Source: Oxalobacteraceae bacterium AB_14
Lineage (GTDB): Bacteria > Pseudomonadota > Gammaproteobacteria > Burkholderiales > Burkholderiaceae_D
Direction of reading: 5' to 3'
DNA: 64,000 bases
Assembly (NCBI GenBank): GCA_000381565.1
Contig: KB906725.1
Span: 212,515-276,514 of the forward strand
Each line of letters opens with the position of its first letter. The first letter of the stretch is position 1. This document shows positions 36,506 to 48,247 of this stretch, piece by piece. The position numbers and the translations under genes were made by a program. The notes under the pieces were generated by a model, which ran no database searches, was not told the origin of the DNA, and was given only the letters and a program-made list of their open reading frames with translations.

Positions 36506-37939
36506 ATGAACACCTTTGAGAACCACAGCGGCGGCGCCTTCCCCAACGTCGAATTCGACGCCGCCATCATCGGCAAGCTGAGCCAGTCGGGCCCGCGCTA
36601 CACCTCGTATCCGACCGCCGACCGTTTCCAGCAAGACTTCGGCTACGGCCAGTTCCTGGAGGCGGTGGCCGGCCTGCGCATGCGCCGCAGCCAGCGGCCG
36701 CTGTCCTTGTACATCCACATCCCGTTCTGCGACACCATCTGCTACTACTGCGGCTGCAACAAGATCGTCACCAAGGACCACAGCAAGGCCGCCACCTACC
36801 TCGGCTACCTGAAGCAGGAAATCGACATGCAGGGCCGCCTGTTCGCCGGCATGGGCCAGATCGAGCAATTGCACTTCGGCGGCGGCACGCCGACCTACCT
36901 GAGCGACCGCCAGATGGGCGACCTGATGGCCCACCTGCACGCCAACTTCCAGTTCGCGCCAGACGCCCAGGGCGAGTATTCGATCGAGATCGATCCGCGC
37001 ACCGTCAGCGTCGAGCGCGTGCACGCGCTGCGCGCGCAGGGCTTCAACCGCATCAGCCTGGGCGTGCAGGATTTCGATCCCGAGGTGCAGAAGGCCGTCA
37101 ACCGCATCCAGCCGGAGGCGGAAACCCGCGCCGTGATGGACGCCGCGCGCGCCGCCGGTTTCCGCTCCATCAGCATCGACCTGATCTACGGCCTGCCGAA
37201 GCAGAGCATGGCCAGCATGGAGCAGACGCTGGACAAGGTGATCGCCGCCAACCCCGACCGCATCGCGCTGTACAACTACGCCCACATGCCGCACCTGTTC
37301 AAGCCGCAGCGCCGCATCGCCGACGAGGACCTGCCGACGCCGGCCGTCAAGCTGGACCTGCTGGCGCTGTGCATCCGCCGCCTGTGCGCGGCCGGCTACG
37401 TCTACATCGGCATGGACCACTTCGCCAAGCCGGAGGACGAGCTGGCGGTGGCGCAGCGCCAGGGCCGTCTGCAGCGCAACTTCCAGGGCTATTCCACGCG
37501 TGCCGAGGCCGAGCTGATTTCCTGCGGCGTGTCGGCCATCAGCGCGGTCGGCGCCACCTACAGCCAGAACGAAAAAACGCTGGAGGCGTACTACGAGAAG
37601 CTCGACGAGGGCAAGCTGCCGGTCTCGCGCGGCATCAAGCTCGACACCGACGACCTGCTGCGCCGCATCGTGATCCAGAAGCTGATGTGCAATTTCGAAC
37701 TGTCGATCGCCTCGATCGAACAAGCCTACCCGATCCGCTTCGCGCAGTACTTCGCCCCCGAGCTGGAAAAGCTGCAAGCGTTCGAGCACGACGGACTGCT
37801 GGAGGTCGATCCGGAATGGATCACCGTGACGCCGAAAGGGCGCCTGCTGATACGCAATATCTGCATGGTGTTCGACCGTTACCTGAACCTGCCGCGCGCC
37901 GACGGCCCACAGCCGCTGCGCTACTCGAAGACGATATGA
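36506..37939 (+). CDS. hemN: Oxygen-independent coproporphyrinogen III oxidase HemN
   Basis: 477 aa radical-SAM enzyme for haem synthesis without O2. Motifs: GPRYTSYPTADRF, radical-SAM cysteines in PFCDTICYYCGC, LHFGGGTPTYLS, NRISLGVQDFDPEVQKAVNRIQ, SIDLIYGLP and YVYIGMDHFA. Length matches E. coli HemN. It starts 2 bp after the chemoreceptor stop and is presumably read from the same FNR-dependent promoter. Its place beside cbb3 genes gives haem supply under low oxygen. A much longer frame running in from the chemoreceptor region is an artefact. Confidence 0.97.
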   Translation: MNTFENHSGGAFPNVEFDAAIIGKLSQSGPRYTSYPTADRFQQDFGYGQFLEAVAGLRMRRSQRPLSLYIHIPFCDTICYYCGCNKIVTKDHSKAATYLGYLKQEIDMQGRLFAGMGQIEQLHFGGGTPTYLSDRQMGDLMAHLHANFQFAPDAQGEYSIEIDPRTVSVERVHALRAQGFNRISLGVQDFDPEVQKAVNRIQPEAETRAVMDAARAAGFRSISIDLIYGLPKQSMASMEQTLDKVIAANPDRIALYNYAHMPHLFKPQRRIADEDLPTPAVKLDLLALCIRRLCAAGYVYIGMDHFAKPEDELAVAQRQGRLQRNFQGYSTRAEAELISCGVSAISAVGATYSQNEKTLEAYYEKLDEGKLPVSRGIKLDTDDLLRRIVIQKLMCNFELSIASIEQAYPIRFAQYFAPELEKLQAFEHDGLLEVDPEWITVTPKGRLLIRNICMVFDRYLNLPRADGPQPLRYSKTI

Positions 37940-37946
37940 ACGCATC

Positions 37947-38686
37947 ATGAACGCACTTCAGTTATTGCCGGTGATGGTGGTGGGGCTGGCGGGCAGCGTC
38001 CACTGCATCGGCATGTGCGGCGGCATCGTCGGCGCGCTGTCGGTGAGCACCGCGCCGCTGCCGCGCAACGTGATACCGATCGCCGTCATCGCCAGCACCG
38101 GCGCCCTGCCGCGCGTGCTGTCGTACAACGCCGGCCGCATCGCCAGCTACATGGCGGCCGGCGCGCTGGCGGGCGGCCTGGCCGGCGGCGCGCACAGCAT
38201 CGCCTCGCTGGCCGGGCTGCAACTGGGCTTCTACTGGCTGGCCAACCTGATGCTGGTGGCGCTGGGCCTGTACCTGATGGACGCCTGGCGCGGCCTGGCC
38301 GTGCTGGAGCAGGGCGGACGCGTGCTGTGGCGGCGCGCGCAGCCGGCGATCGCGCCGATGATGAAATCGCTGATGCCGGCCAAGCACCCGCACCAGGCCT
38401 TCGCGCTCGGCCTGCTGTGGGGCTGGCTGCCGTGCGGCATGGTCTACAGCGTGCTGCTGACCGCGATGCTGAGCGGCTCGGCCAGCGACGGCGCCGCCGT
38501 CATGCTGGCCTTCGGCCTGGGCACGCTGCCGATGCTGACCGGTCTCGGCCTGATCGGCGCCCGCCTGCAACGCGCGCTGCAACAGCGCCGCGTGCGCATC
38601 GCCTGCGGCTTGCTGGTGCTGGCCTTCGGCGCGCTGGGCCTGGCGCGCGCGGCCGGCGGCATCGCACCCGACTGGATGGACACCCT

Positions 38687-38708
<22 letters not shown>
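37947..38708 (+). CDS. TauE/SafE-like (DsbD-related) membrane protein of the cbb3 locus
   Basis: 253 aa with about six hydrophobic helices. The N-terminal GSVHCIGMCGGIVGALS carries a Cys-x3-Cys pair near a helix end, and FALGLLWGWLPCGMVYSVLL a further Cys-Gly. Members of this family sit beside ccoGHIS in many proteobacteria, annotated sulfite exporter TauE/SafE. A role in copper or thiol handling for cbb3 assembly is likely but unproven. It starts 7 bp after hemN, and its end overlaps ccoI by 22 bp. Confidence 0.88.
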
Positions 38709-41172
<2,464 letters not shown>

Positions 41173-41176
<4 letters not shown>

Positions 41177-41331
41177 TGGAGGCGCTCTATCTGCTCATCC
41201 CGCTCAGCGTGATCCTGGTGTTCGCCGCGCTGTGGATCTTCTTCGCCGCCTCGGACGGCGGCCAGTTCGACGACCTGGTCGGCCCGGCGCTGCGCGTGCT
41301 GCAGGACGACGACAAGCCGCCACCGGATTGA
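41173..41331 (+). CDS. ccoS: Cytochrome oxidase maturation protein CcoS
   Basis: 52 aa, MMEALYLLIPLSVILVFAALWIFFAASDGGQFDDLVGPALRVLQDDD. One transmembrane helix then the family signature FxxAxxxGQFDDLxxPAxRxLxDD. Needed for cofactor insertion into cbb3 oxidase in Rhodobacter. Its ATG overlaps the ccoI stop. Although short, the signature and location make it secure. Confidence 0.95.
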
Positions 41332-41347
41332 CTTGATCCGGGAAATT

Positions 41348-41361
41348 TTGATTCACATCAA
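41348..41361 (+). promoter_or_regulatory. FNR box upstream of ccoN
   Basis: TTGAT-TCAC-ATCAA, an exact match to the FNR consensus, 67 bp before the ccoN GTG. With FNR at -41.5 transcription would begin near 41396. The implied -10, TAACCT at 41384-41389, is weak, which fits an activator-dependent promoter. Confidence 0.82.
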
Positions 41362-41389
41362 GGATTTTTAAGTCTCGCAAACGTAACCT

Positions 41390-41403
41390 TTGATACACAT
41401 CAT
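41390..41403 (+). promoter_or_regulatory. Second FNR-like site in the ccoN leader
   Basis: TTGAT-ACAC-ATCAT matches the FNR consensus at 9 of 10 positions and is spaced exactly 42 bp from the first site. It would cover the predicted start of transcription, so it may modulate or repress at high active-FNR levels. The TTG here is also a possible but unlikely ccoN start codon. Confidence 0.5.
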
Positions 41404-41428
41404 CAAAGCGTTCTTGGGAGAACTTCAA

Positions 41429-42856
41429 GTGGACCTTGCACAGAACTACAATTACAAGATTGTGAAGCAATTCGCGATCGCCACCGTGGTCTGGGGTATC
41501 GTCGGCATGCTGGTAGGCGTCATTATCGCCGCCCAGCTGGCATGGCCGGCGCTGAACCTGGACATTCCATGGTTGACCTACGGCCGCCTGCGGCCTTTAC
41601 ACACCAATGCCGTCATCTTTGCGTTCGGCATCAGCGGACTTTTCGCCACCTCTTACTACGTGGTCCAGCGCACCTGCCAGGTGCGGCTGTTCTCGGACAA
41701 GCTGGCCGCCTTCACCTTCTGGGGCTGGCAGGCGGTGATCCTCAGCGCCGTCGTCACCTTGCCGATGGGCCTGACGCGCGGCAAGGAATACGCCGAGCTG
41801 GAATGGCCGATCGCGCTGCTGATCGCGGTGGTGTGGGTGTCCTACGCGGTGGTGTTCTTCGGCACGCTGCTGACGCGTAAGGTCAAGCACGTCTACGTCG
41901 CCAACTGGTTCTTCGCCGGCTACATCATCGCCGTGACCATCCTGCACGTGGTCAACGGCGCCAGCATGCCGGCCACCTGGTTCAAATCCTACTCCGCCTA
42001 CTCGGGCGTGCAGGACGCGATGATCCAGTGGTGGTACGGCCACAACGCGGTCGGCTTCATCCTGACCGCCGGCTACCTGGGCATGGTCTACTACTTCATT
42101 CCGAAGCAGGCCGAGCGTCCGGTGTACTCGTATCGCCTGTCGATCGTGCACTTCTGGGCGCTGATCTTCACCTATATGTGGGCCGGCCCGCACCACCTGC
42201 ACTACACCGCGCTGCCGGACTGGACGCAATCGATCGGCATGGTGTTCTCGCTGATCCTGCTGGCGCCAAGCTGGGGCGGCATGATCAACGGCATCATGAC
42301 CTTGTCGGGCGCCTGGCACAAGCTGCGCACCGACCCTATCCTGAAGTTCATGATCGTCTCGCTGTCGTTCTACGGCATGGCCACTTTCGAAGGTCCGATG
42401 ATGTCGATCAAGACCGTCAACGCGCTGTCGCACTACACCGACTGGGGCATCGCCCACGTCCACGGCGGCGCACTGGGCTGGGTCGGCTTCATCACCATGG
42501 GTTCGATCTACTACCTGCTGCCGCGCCTGGCCGGCCAGCAAAAAATGTATAGCACCAGGCTGATCGACCTGCACTTCTGGGTGGCCACCATCGGCATCGT
42601 GCTGTACATCGCCGCGATGTGGATCGCCGGCGTGATGCAGGGCCTGATGTGGCGCGCGGTCAATGCCGACGGCACCCTGACCTACACCTTCGTCGAGGGC
42701 GTCAAAGCGACCTATCCGTACTACGTGGTGCGCTTCTTCGGCGGCCTGCTGTACCTGAGCGGCATGTGCGTGATGGGCTACAACACCTGGATGACCTTGC
42801 GTAACCGCGAGACCGCCGTGGCGCGCATTCCCGCGCTTGCCGCCGGCCACGCCTGA
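41429..42856 (+). CDS. ccoN: Cytochrome c oxidase cbb3-type subunit I CcoN
   Basis: 475 aa catalytic subunit, with about 12 membrane helices and haem b, haem b3 and CuB sites. Conserved segments: [110 protein letters not shown] with the CuB His pair, and [33 protein letters not shown] 41429 is taken as start because GGGAG lies 8 bp upstream and the protein start [13 protein letters not shown] fits the family. An in-frame TTG at 41390 is inside the second FNR site. First gene of the ccoNOQPGH operon. Confidence 0.97.
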   Translation: MDLAQNYNYKIVKQFAIATVVWGIVGMLVGVIIAAQLAWPALNLDIPWLTYGRLRPLHTNAVIFAFGISGLFATSYYVVQRTCQVRLFSDKLAAFTFWGWQAVILSAVVTLPMGLTRGKEYAELEWPIALLIAVVWVSYAVVFFGTLLTRKVKHVYVANWFFAGYIIAVTILHVVNGASMPATWFKSYSAYSGVQDAMIQWWYGHNAVGFILTAGYLGMVYYFIPKQAERPVYSYRLSIVHFWALIFTYMWAGPHHLHYTALPDWTQSIGMVFSLILLAPSWGGMINGIMTLSGAWHKLRTDPILKFMIVSLSFYGMATFEGPMMSIKTVNALSHYTDWGIAHVHGGALGWVGFITMGSIYYLLPRLAGQQKMYSTRLIDLHFWVATIGIVLYIAAMWIAGVMQGLMWRAVNADGTLTYTFVEGVKATYPYYVVRFFGGLLYLSGMCVMGYNTWMTLRNRETAVARIPALAAGHA

Positions 42857-42870
42857 TATCGGAGCAAAGC

Positions 42871-43497
42871 ATGAAATTTTCACCGAAGTTTACACATTCG
42901 TGGATCGAGCAAAACCCCTGGCTGCTGATCGCGCTGGTGACCTTGGTGGTCAGCGTCGGCGGCGCAGTCGAGATCGTGCCGCTGTTCTTCCAGAAGTCCA
43001 CCACCGAGCCCATCGCCGGCCTGAAACCGTACTCGCCGCTGCGCCTGGCGGGCCGCGACATCTATGTGCGCGAAGGCTGCTACAACTGCCACTCGCAGAT
43101 GGTGCGGCCGTTCCGCGCCGAGACCGAACGCTACGGCCACTACTCGGTCGCCGGCGAGTTCGTCTACGACCGGCCGTTCCAGTGGGGTTCCAAGCGCACC
43201 GGGCCCGACCTGGCGCGCGTGGGCGGCCGCTACAGCGATGAATGGCACCGCACCCACCTGGCCAATCCGCGCGACGTGGTGCCGGAATCGAATATGCCGA
43301 ACTACCCGTGGCTGGCGCAGACCGCGCTGGAGCCGGAAGGCATCGTGCCGAAGATGAAGGCGCTCAAGCGCCTGGGCGATCCCTACACCGACGCCGAGAT
43401 CGCCGCCGCCCCGGCCGAGCTGAAGGACAAGACCGAAGAAGACGCCCTGATCGCCTACCTGCAAGGCCTGGGCACATTAATCAAGACGAGGAACTAG
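42871..43497 (+). CDS. ccoO: Cytochrome c oxidase cbb3-type subunit II CcoO
   Basis: 208 aa membrane-anchored monohaem cytochrome c. N-terminal helix ([22 protein letters not shown]), haem motif CYNCH in [20 protein letters not shown], and a Met axial ligand is expected in the NMPNYPWL segment. It passes electrons from CcoP to the CcoN active site. It lies 14 bp after ccoN and 1 bp before ccoQ. Confidence 0.97.
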   Translation: MKFSPKFTHSWIEQNPWLLIALVTLVVSVGGAVEIVPLFFQKSTTEPIAGLKPYSPLRLAGRDIYVREGCYNCHSQMVRPFRAETERYGHYSVAGEFVYDRPFQWGSKRTGPDLARVGGRYSDEWHRTHLANPRDVVPESNMPNYPWLAQTALEPEGIVPKMKALKRLGDPYTDAEIAAAPAELKDKTEEDALIAYLQGLGTLIKTRN

Positions 43498-43498
43498 C

Positions 43499-43663
43499 AT
43501 GGCTATCGAGAACCTGTTTGACCGCGCCAGCAGCGTGATGACGGTGATTTCCTTCATCACTTTCGCCGGCATCCTGTGGTGGGCTTTCATCAGCAACAAG
43601 GAAGCCGATTTCGCCGAGGCGGCGCAGCTGCCGTTCGACGACGAGGAGCACCGTCATGGCTGA
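43499..43663 (+). CDS. ccoQ: Cytochrome c oxidase cbb3-type subunit IV CcoQ
   Basis: 54 aa. MAIENLFDRASSVMTVISFITFAGILWWAFISNKEADFAEAAQLPFDDEE: one transmembrane helix followed by the FxEAAxLPFxDEE tail typical of CcoQ/FixQ. It stabilises the NOP complex. Its last codons overlap the ccoP start by 8 nt. Confidence 0.95.
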   Translation: MAIENLFDRASSVMTVISFITFAGILWWAFISNKEADFAEAAQLPFDDEEHRHG

Positions 43664-44609
43664 TTTCACCAACGGCTTCTGGGACATGTACATCGTGGTG
43701 CTGACCCTGCTCGGCATCGCCGGCTGCGGCATCCTGCTGTACTCGCAGTCCAAGATCAAGGGCAAGGCCGGCGAAACCACCGGCCACGTCTGGGACGAGG
43801 ACTTGAGCGAGCTGAACACGCCGATGCCGCGCTGGTGGATGTGGCTGTTCTACATCACCATCGTGTTCGGCCTGGCCTATCTGTTCCTGTACCCGGGACT
43901 GGGCAGCTACGCCGGCAAGCTGGGCTGGAAATCCTCGGGCCAGTACCAGGCCGAGCTGAAGCAGGCCGACGCCGACTACGGTCCGCTGTTCGCGCAATAC
44001 CAGAAGCAGGATTTAAAAGCGGTGGCGGCCGATCCCAAGGCGCACGCCATCGGCGAACGCCTGTTCCTGACCTATTGCGCGCAGTGCCACGGCTCGGATG
44101 CGCGCGGCAACAAGGGCTTCCCCAACCTGACCGACAAGGACTGGCTGTTCGGCGGCGCCCCTGAAACCATCAAGCAAACCATCCTGCACGGCCGCACCGG
44201 CGTGATGCCGGCCATGGGCGCCGCGCTGGGCTCGGACAAGGAAGTGGAAAACGTCGCCCATTACGTGCTGAGCCTGTCCGGCTCGACCAACGACCCGATC
44301 AAGGCGGTGTTCGGCAAGGACAAGTTCGGCGCCTGCATGGCTTGCCACAGCGCCGGCGGCACCGGCAACCAGGCCATCGGCGCGCCCAACCTGACCGACA
44401 AGGTCTGGCTGTTCGGCGGCAGCGCCGAGACCATCATGGAAACCATCCGCAAGGGCCGCAGCACCACCATGCCGGCGTTCGCCGACTTCCTCGGCGACGC
44501 CAAGGTGCAGGTGCTGGCCGCCTACGTATGGAGCTTGTCGAACGACGTCAACCAGTTAGCCACCGCACCGGTCGCGGCGGCGACAGAAACCGCCACGGCA
44601 GAAAAATGA
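43656..44609 (+). CDS. ccoP: Cytochrome c oxidase cbb3-type subunit III CcoP
   Basis: 317 aa dihaem cytochrome c. N-terminal FTNGFWDMYIVVLTLLGIAGCGILL membrane helix and HVWDEDLSELNTPMPRWWMWLFYITIVFGLAYLFLYPGLG second helix, then two haem domains with CAQCH (about residue 140) and CMACH (about residue 228). Axial Met residues are expected in GVMPAMG and TTMPAFA. It accepts electrons from soluble or membrane cytochrome c. Overlaps ccoQ upstream and ccoG downstream (ATGA). Confidence 0.97.
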   Translation: MADFTNGFWDMYIVVLTLLGIAGCGILLYSQSKIKGKAGETTGHVWDEDLSELNTPMPRWWMWLFYITIVFGLAYLFLYPGLGSYAGKLGWKSSGQYQAELKQADADYGPLFAQYQKQDLKAVAADPKAHAIGERLFLTYCAQCHGSDARGNKGFPNLTDKDWLFGGAPETIKQTILHGRTGVMPAMGAALGSDKEVENVAHYVLSLSGSTNDPIKAVFGKDKFGACMACHSAGGTGNQAIGAPNLTDKVWLFGGSAETIMETIRKGRSTTMPAFADFLGDAKVQVLAAYVWSLSNDVNQLATAPVAAATETATAEK

Positions 44610-45991
44610 ACGATCCTGCACCACAAGTGATCAAGATGTATGCGGCGCGCGAGGAAATCTATCCGCGCGAAACCTCGGGCCGCTACGCCCGGCTGCGCTG
44701 GCTGTTTGTCTGGCTGACGCAGCTGGCCTTCTACTGCACCCCGTGGATGCAGTGGAACGGCCGCCAGGCCCTGCTGTTCGACCTGGTGAGCCGCAAGTTC
44801 TACATCTTCGGCCTGGTCTTGTGGCCGCAGGACTTCATCTACCTGGCGGCGCTGCTGATCATCTGCGCCTACCTGCTGTTCCTGGCCACCGCGGTGGCCG
44901 GGCGGGTGTGGTGCGGCTTCGCCTGTCCGCAAACGGTGTACACCGAGATCTTCCTGTGGATAGAACGCCAGATCGAAGGCAAGCGCAGCGCCCGCATGGC
45001 GCTGGACCGGCAGCCGCCGTCGGCCGCCAAGTTCGCCAAGAAGGGCGCCAAGCACCTGGCCTGGGGCGCGGTGGCCTTGTGGACCGGCTTCACCTTTGTT
45101 GGCTATTTCACGCCGATCAAATTGCTCGGCAACGAGGTGCTGACCCTGAGCTTCGGCCCGTGGGAATGGTTCTGGGTGCTGTTCTACAGCTTTGCCACCT
45201 ACGGCAACGCCGGCTGGATGCGCGAGCAGGTGTGCAAATACATGTGCCCGTATGCCCGCTTCCAGAGCTCGATGTTCGACCGCGACACGCTGATCATCAC
45301 CTACGACGGCGAGCGCGGCGAACCGCGCGCGCCGCTGTCGAAGCGCGAGGAAGTCAACGGCGGTTCCTGCATCGACTGCAGCCTGTGCGTGCAGGTCTGC
45401 CCGACCGGCATCGATATCCGCAAGGGCCTGCAGTACGAGTGCATCGGCTGCGCCGCCTGCGTCGACGCCTGCAACGGCGTGATGGACAAGATCGGCGAGC
45501 CGCGCGGCCTGATCCGCTACAGCACCGAGCGCGCGCTGCTGATGCACTACACGCCGACCGAGATCCGCCAGCGCACGCTGCGCCCGCGGGTCAAGATCTA
45601 CGCCGGCATCCTGGCGCTGATCGTGGTCGCGGTCGTCACCGCGCTGTGGCTGCGCACGCCACTCAAGCTGGACGTGATCCGCGACCGCGGCGCCATGGGG
45701 CGCGAGGTGGAAGAGGGCATGATCGAGAACGTCTACCGCCTGCAGATCATGAACACCACCGAGCAGGCGCACACCTACCGCATCCGCGTCAGCGGCCTGC
45801 CCAGCTTGACGCAGGTGACGCCGGACCTGGTGCGGCTGGAGGGCACCGAGACCAAGGCCTATCCGGTCCGCCTGCGCAGCGCGCACGGCGCCGGCAAGCC
45901 GGGCTCGAACAAGATCGAGATTGAACTGACCGCAGTCGACCAGCCGTCGCTGCATGTAGAGGAACATGCGGTGTTTTTCGTGCCGCGCTGA
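44606..45991 (+). CDS. ccoG: Cytochrome oxidase accessory ferredoxin CcoG (FixG/RdxA)
   Basis: 461 aa. Five or so membrane helices, polyferredoxin-type GRVWCGFACPQTVYTEIFLWIER, then two 4Fe-4S motifs CIDCSLCVQVCPTGID and CIGCAACVDACNG. The C-terminal Ig-like domain is preceded by another helix. CcoG is proposed to reduce Cu(II) for cbb3 assembly. Its ATG overlaps the ccoP stop. Length is normal. Confidence 0.96.
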   Translation: MNDPAPQVIKMYAAREEIYPRETSGRYARLRWLFVWLTQLAFYCTPWMQWNGRQALLFDLVSRKFYIFGLVLWPQDFIYLAALLIICAYLLFLATAVAGRVWCGFACPQTVYTEIFLWIERQIEGKRSARMALDRQPPSAAKFAKKGAKHLAWGAVALWTGFTFVGYFTPIKLLGNEVLTLSFGPWEWFWVLFYSFATYGNAGWMREQVCKYMCPYARFQSSMFDRDTLIITYDGERGEPRAPLSKREEVNGGSCIDCSLCVQVCPTGIDIRKGLQYECIGCAACVDACNGVMDKIGEPRGLIRYSTERALLMHYTPTEIRQRTLRPRVKIYAGILALIVVAVVTALWLRTPLKLDVIRDRGAMGREVEEGMIENVYRLQIMNTTEQAHTYRIRVSGLPSLTQVTPDLVRLEGTETKAYPVRLRSAHGAGKPGSNKIEIELTAVDQPSLHVEEHAVFFVPR

Positions 45992-46001
45992 GGGGGATCA
46001 G

Positions 46002-46535
46002 ATGAACGTATCGATGATGACGCAAACGCCGTGGTGGAAGCAGCGCTGGCCGTGGCTGCTGATGCTGGGCCCGGCCGTGGTGGTGGTGGCCGGCACCTAC
46101 ACCGGCTGGCTGGCCTATTCGCGCCAGGACGCGCTGGTGGTGGGCGACTACTACAAGCAGGGCAAGGCCATCAACCAGGACTTGCGGCGCGACCGCCTGG
46201 CGTCGTCGCTGGGCTTGTCGGCGGTGATAGGCTACGACGCCACGCGGGGCACGCTGAACGGCCAGCTGCGCCGCACCGCCAGCGACCAGGGCCAGACCGA
46301 ACGGCTGTTCGTGCACCTGTCGCACGCGACGCTGCCGGAAAAGGATATCCAGCTGGTGGTGCAGCCGGATGAATTCGGCGCGTTCCAGATCAGCCTGCCG
46401 ATGCTCGAGCGCAGCCGCTGGGTGGTGCTGATCGAAGGCGAGAAACGCGACTGGCGCCTGGCCGGCACCTGGACCTGGCCGGCGCAACGCCAGGTGACGC
46501 TGCAGGCGGACTTGCCTCAGGCCGCCGGCAACTAG
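46002..46535 (+). CDS. ccoH: FixH/CcoH-family cbb3 assembly protein
   Basis: 177 aa. N-terminal WWKQRWPWLLMLGPAVVVVAGTYTGWLAYSRQDALVVGDYYKQGKAINQDLRRDR, the FixH signature with one membrane helix and VxDDYYKxGxxIN-like motif. A periplasmic beta-rich domain follows. CcoH binds and stabilises the nascent cbb3 complex. AGGGGGA precedes the ATG. It is the last gene of the operon, 10 bp after ccoG, and is followed by a REP-like palindrome. Confidence 0.93.
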   Translation: MNVSMMTQTPWWKQRWPWLLMLGPAVVVVAGTYTGWLAYSRQDALVVGDYYKQGKAINQDLRRDRLASSLGLSAVIGYDATRGTLNGQLRRTASDQGQTERLFVHLSHATLPEKDIQLVVQPDEFGAFQISLPMLERSRWVVLIEGEKRDWRLAGTWTWPAQRQVTLQADLPQAAGN

Positions 46536-46537
46536 TC

Positions 46538-46557
46538 ATTCCCGCGCAGGCGGGAAC
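46538..46557. repeat. REP-like palindrome (third copy)
   Basis: TTCCCGC-GCAG-GCGGGAA within 46538-46557, nearly identical to the copy at 25094-25113. It lies between convergent ccoH and fnr, where the hairpin may also help end both transcripts. Confidence 0.75.
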
Positions 46558-46565
46558 GACTAGCC

Positions 46566-47324
46566 TCAGGCGCAGGTCTGGGTGCCGGCGGTGATGGCCT
46601 TCAGCGTCGCCGGCTGCAGCAGCTCGATCTCGCGGTTGCTCACGCGCAGCAAGCCTTCCTTCTTGAACTTGGACAGCAAACGGCTGATGCTCTCGATCGT
46701 CAGGCCGAGATAGTTGCCGATCTCCTCGCGCGACATGCGCAGCTGGAAGGTGTGCGGCGAATAGCCGCGCGTCTCGTAGCGCGACGACAGGTTGACCAGG
46801 AAGGCGGCAAAGCGCTGGGTCGCCTGCATATTCCCCAACAACAGCATCACGCTCTGCTCGCGCGTGATCTCCTGGCTCATCATGCGGTGGAAGTGGCGCA
46901 GCAAGGTTGGCATATCGGCCAGCAACTGCTGCAGGCTGTCGAAGGGAATCTCGCACACTTCGCTGTCTTCCAGCGCCAGCGCGGTGCAGTGGTGCAGGTC
47001 GGCGCTGATGGCGTCCATGCCCAGCAATTCGCCGGCCATCTGGAAGCCGGTGATCTGCTCGACGCCGTCGCGGTTGACCTGGTAGGTCTTGAAATGGCCA
47101 AGGCGTATCGCAAACAGGCTCTGGAAGGCGTCGCCGATACGGAACAGCGGCGCGCCGCGCGCCACCTTGCGGCGGCGGCCGATGATCTGGTCCAGCCGGT
47201 TCATATCGTTGTTGTCCAGCCCCATCGGCAAGCACAACTGGTGCATGCTGCACGTCGCGCAACTGGCCTTGAGGTTCTCGATGCTGGCGCTGGGCAGGAC
47301 CAGCGAAGGAAGTTCTCGTATCAT
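46566..47324 (-). CDS. fnr: FNR-type oxygen-sensing transcription regulator
   Basis: 252 aa CRP/FNR family. The oxygen-labile 4Fe-4S ligands are present: Cys22, Cys25 and Cys31 (KASCATCSMHQLC) and Cys124 (EDSEVCEIPFD), the same pattern as E. coli FNR. The recognition helix TIESISRLLSKF keeps the E..SR residues that read TTGAT-N4-ATCAA. Such sites lie upstream of the chemoreceptor (34785) and ccoN (41348, 41390) in this window, so this protein is the probable regulator of the whole locus. No FNR site is visible before its own start. Confidence 0.96.
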   Translation of the reverse strand: MIRELPSLVLPSASIENLKASCATCSMHQLCLPMGLDNNDMNRLDQIIGRRRKVARGAPLFRIGDAFQSLFAIRLGHFKTYQVNRDGVEQITGFQMAGELLGMDAISADLHHCTALALEDSEVCEIPFDSLQQLLADMPTLLRHFHRMMSQEITREQSVMLLLGNMQATQRFAAFLVNLSSRYETRGYSPHTFQLRMSREEIGNYLGLTIESISRLLSKFKKEGLLRVSNREIELLQPATLKAITAGTQTCA

Positions 47325-47370
47325 GGCCTCATTGTAGACCTTTGGTCGTCATTATCGGCCGATGCCGCAG

Positions 47371-47889
47371 CTAGCCGATCAAGTATTCGCGCGCCATCCG
47401 GCGCGCCCGGTGCAGCCGGCTCTTGACGGCGGCGCCGCTCTGGCCGATGTCGGCGGCGATCTCGGCGATCGACATTTCGGCGAAATCGCGCAACAACACC
47501 ACCTGCAGATAGTCGGCCGGCAGCGACTCCAGCGCGTTGACCAGTTCCAGCCGCAGGCCGGCCGTGTCCTGGCTGGCCAGCCATTGCTCGGCGCGCTCGT
47601 CGTCCCACGGGTCGTGGCCCAGCGCGGCGCGCCCCAGGCGGTGGCAGGCGCGCCTGACCACCTGGAACAGCCAGCCGGAAAACGCCGCCAGCAGGCGCAC
47701 CGACGACAGCCGACGCGACAGCACCAGCAAGGCTTCCTGCACGGCGTCGTCGACGTCGCCGACCAGGCAGTTGCGCTGGGCGTAGCGGCGGATGTCGGGC
47801 TGGCACAGCCGCAGCAGCTGCGCCAGCGCCGCCGGATCGCCGCGATGGGCGGCGTCCAGTACCGCCAGGTGTTGTACTGCCAGGCTCAT
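47371..47889 (-). CDS. ECF RNA polymerase sigma factor
   Basis: 172 aa from ATG 47889, which has GGGGGA upstream. Region 2: AAHRGDPAALAQLLRLCQPDIRRYAQRNCLVGDVDDAVQEALLVLSRRL. Region 4: ALESLPADYLQVVLLRDFAEMSIAEIAADIGQSGAAVKSRLHRARRMARE. No anti-sigma factor lies beside it. It overlaps the end of the small DUF2892 gene by 4 nt, suggesting a coupled pair. A longer in-frame start is not supported. Confidence 0.92.
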   Translation of the reverse strand: MSLAVQHLAVLDAAHRGDPAALAQLLRLCQPDIRRYAQRNCLVGDVDDAVQEALLVLSRRLSSVRLLAAFSGWLFQVVRRACHRLGRAALGHDPWDDERAEQWLASQDTAGLRLELVNALESLPADYLQVVLLRDFAEMSIAEIAADIGQSGAAVKSRLHRARRMAREYLIG

Positions 47890-48110
47890 AGTCCCCCGGA
47901 TTGTTTGGCCGCCCGGTCGAGGCGGCGGCCGACCAGCGCGCACATCGGGCAAAAGCCGAACAGGCCGGAGGCGGCGATGCCCGCCGCCGACGCCGCCAGC
48001 ACCAGCCCCCACACGCCGCCCAGCAGGGCGATGCCGGCCCAGGCCGCGATCACGCCGGCCACCACGCGCAGCGCGCGTTCCCAGTTCGGTAGGTTTTTCA
48101 CATAAAACAT
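47886..48110 (-). CDS. DUF2892 (YgaP-type) inner-membrane protein
   Basis: 74 aa. Begins MFYVKNLPNWERALRVVAGVIAAW and contains two hydrophobic helices with GLFGFCPMCALVGRR (CPxC pair), the DUF2892 pattern. Small membrane protein, perhaps linked to thiol or metal state through its Cys pair. It is translationally coupled to the ECF sigma factor that follows. Confidence 0.9.
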   Translation of the reverse strand: MFYVKNLPNWERALRVVAGVIAAWAGIALLGGVWGLVLAASAAGIAASGLFGFCPMCALVGRRLDRAAKQSGGL

Positions 48111-48211
48111 GGTGCACTCCTTTTCGTCGCAGAGGAAGTCCCTCGGCAGCTAAGAGGCGGGCGGCGGCCGTTTGGATTCGGAATGATCACAAATTATTTA
48201 AAATATTTATC

Positions 48212-48240
48212 TTGCACGCGATTTAATTGCACGCTATAGT
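48212..48240 (+). promoter_or_regulatory. Sigma-70 promoter of the secreted hydrolase gene
   Basis: TTGCAC (48212-48217), 17-bp spacer, TATAGT (48235-48240): good consensus and ideal spacing inside an A/T-rich stretch. The transcript would start near 48247, about 53 bases before the hydrolase ATG. Confidence 0.7.
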
Positions 48241-48247
48241 TCAACGC

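Noticed and set aside
41390..41428. ccoN start at TTG 41390
   Set aside because: It lies inside the second FNR site and has no Shine-Dalgarno; GTG 41429 has GGGAG at proper spacing and gives the family N-terminus.
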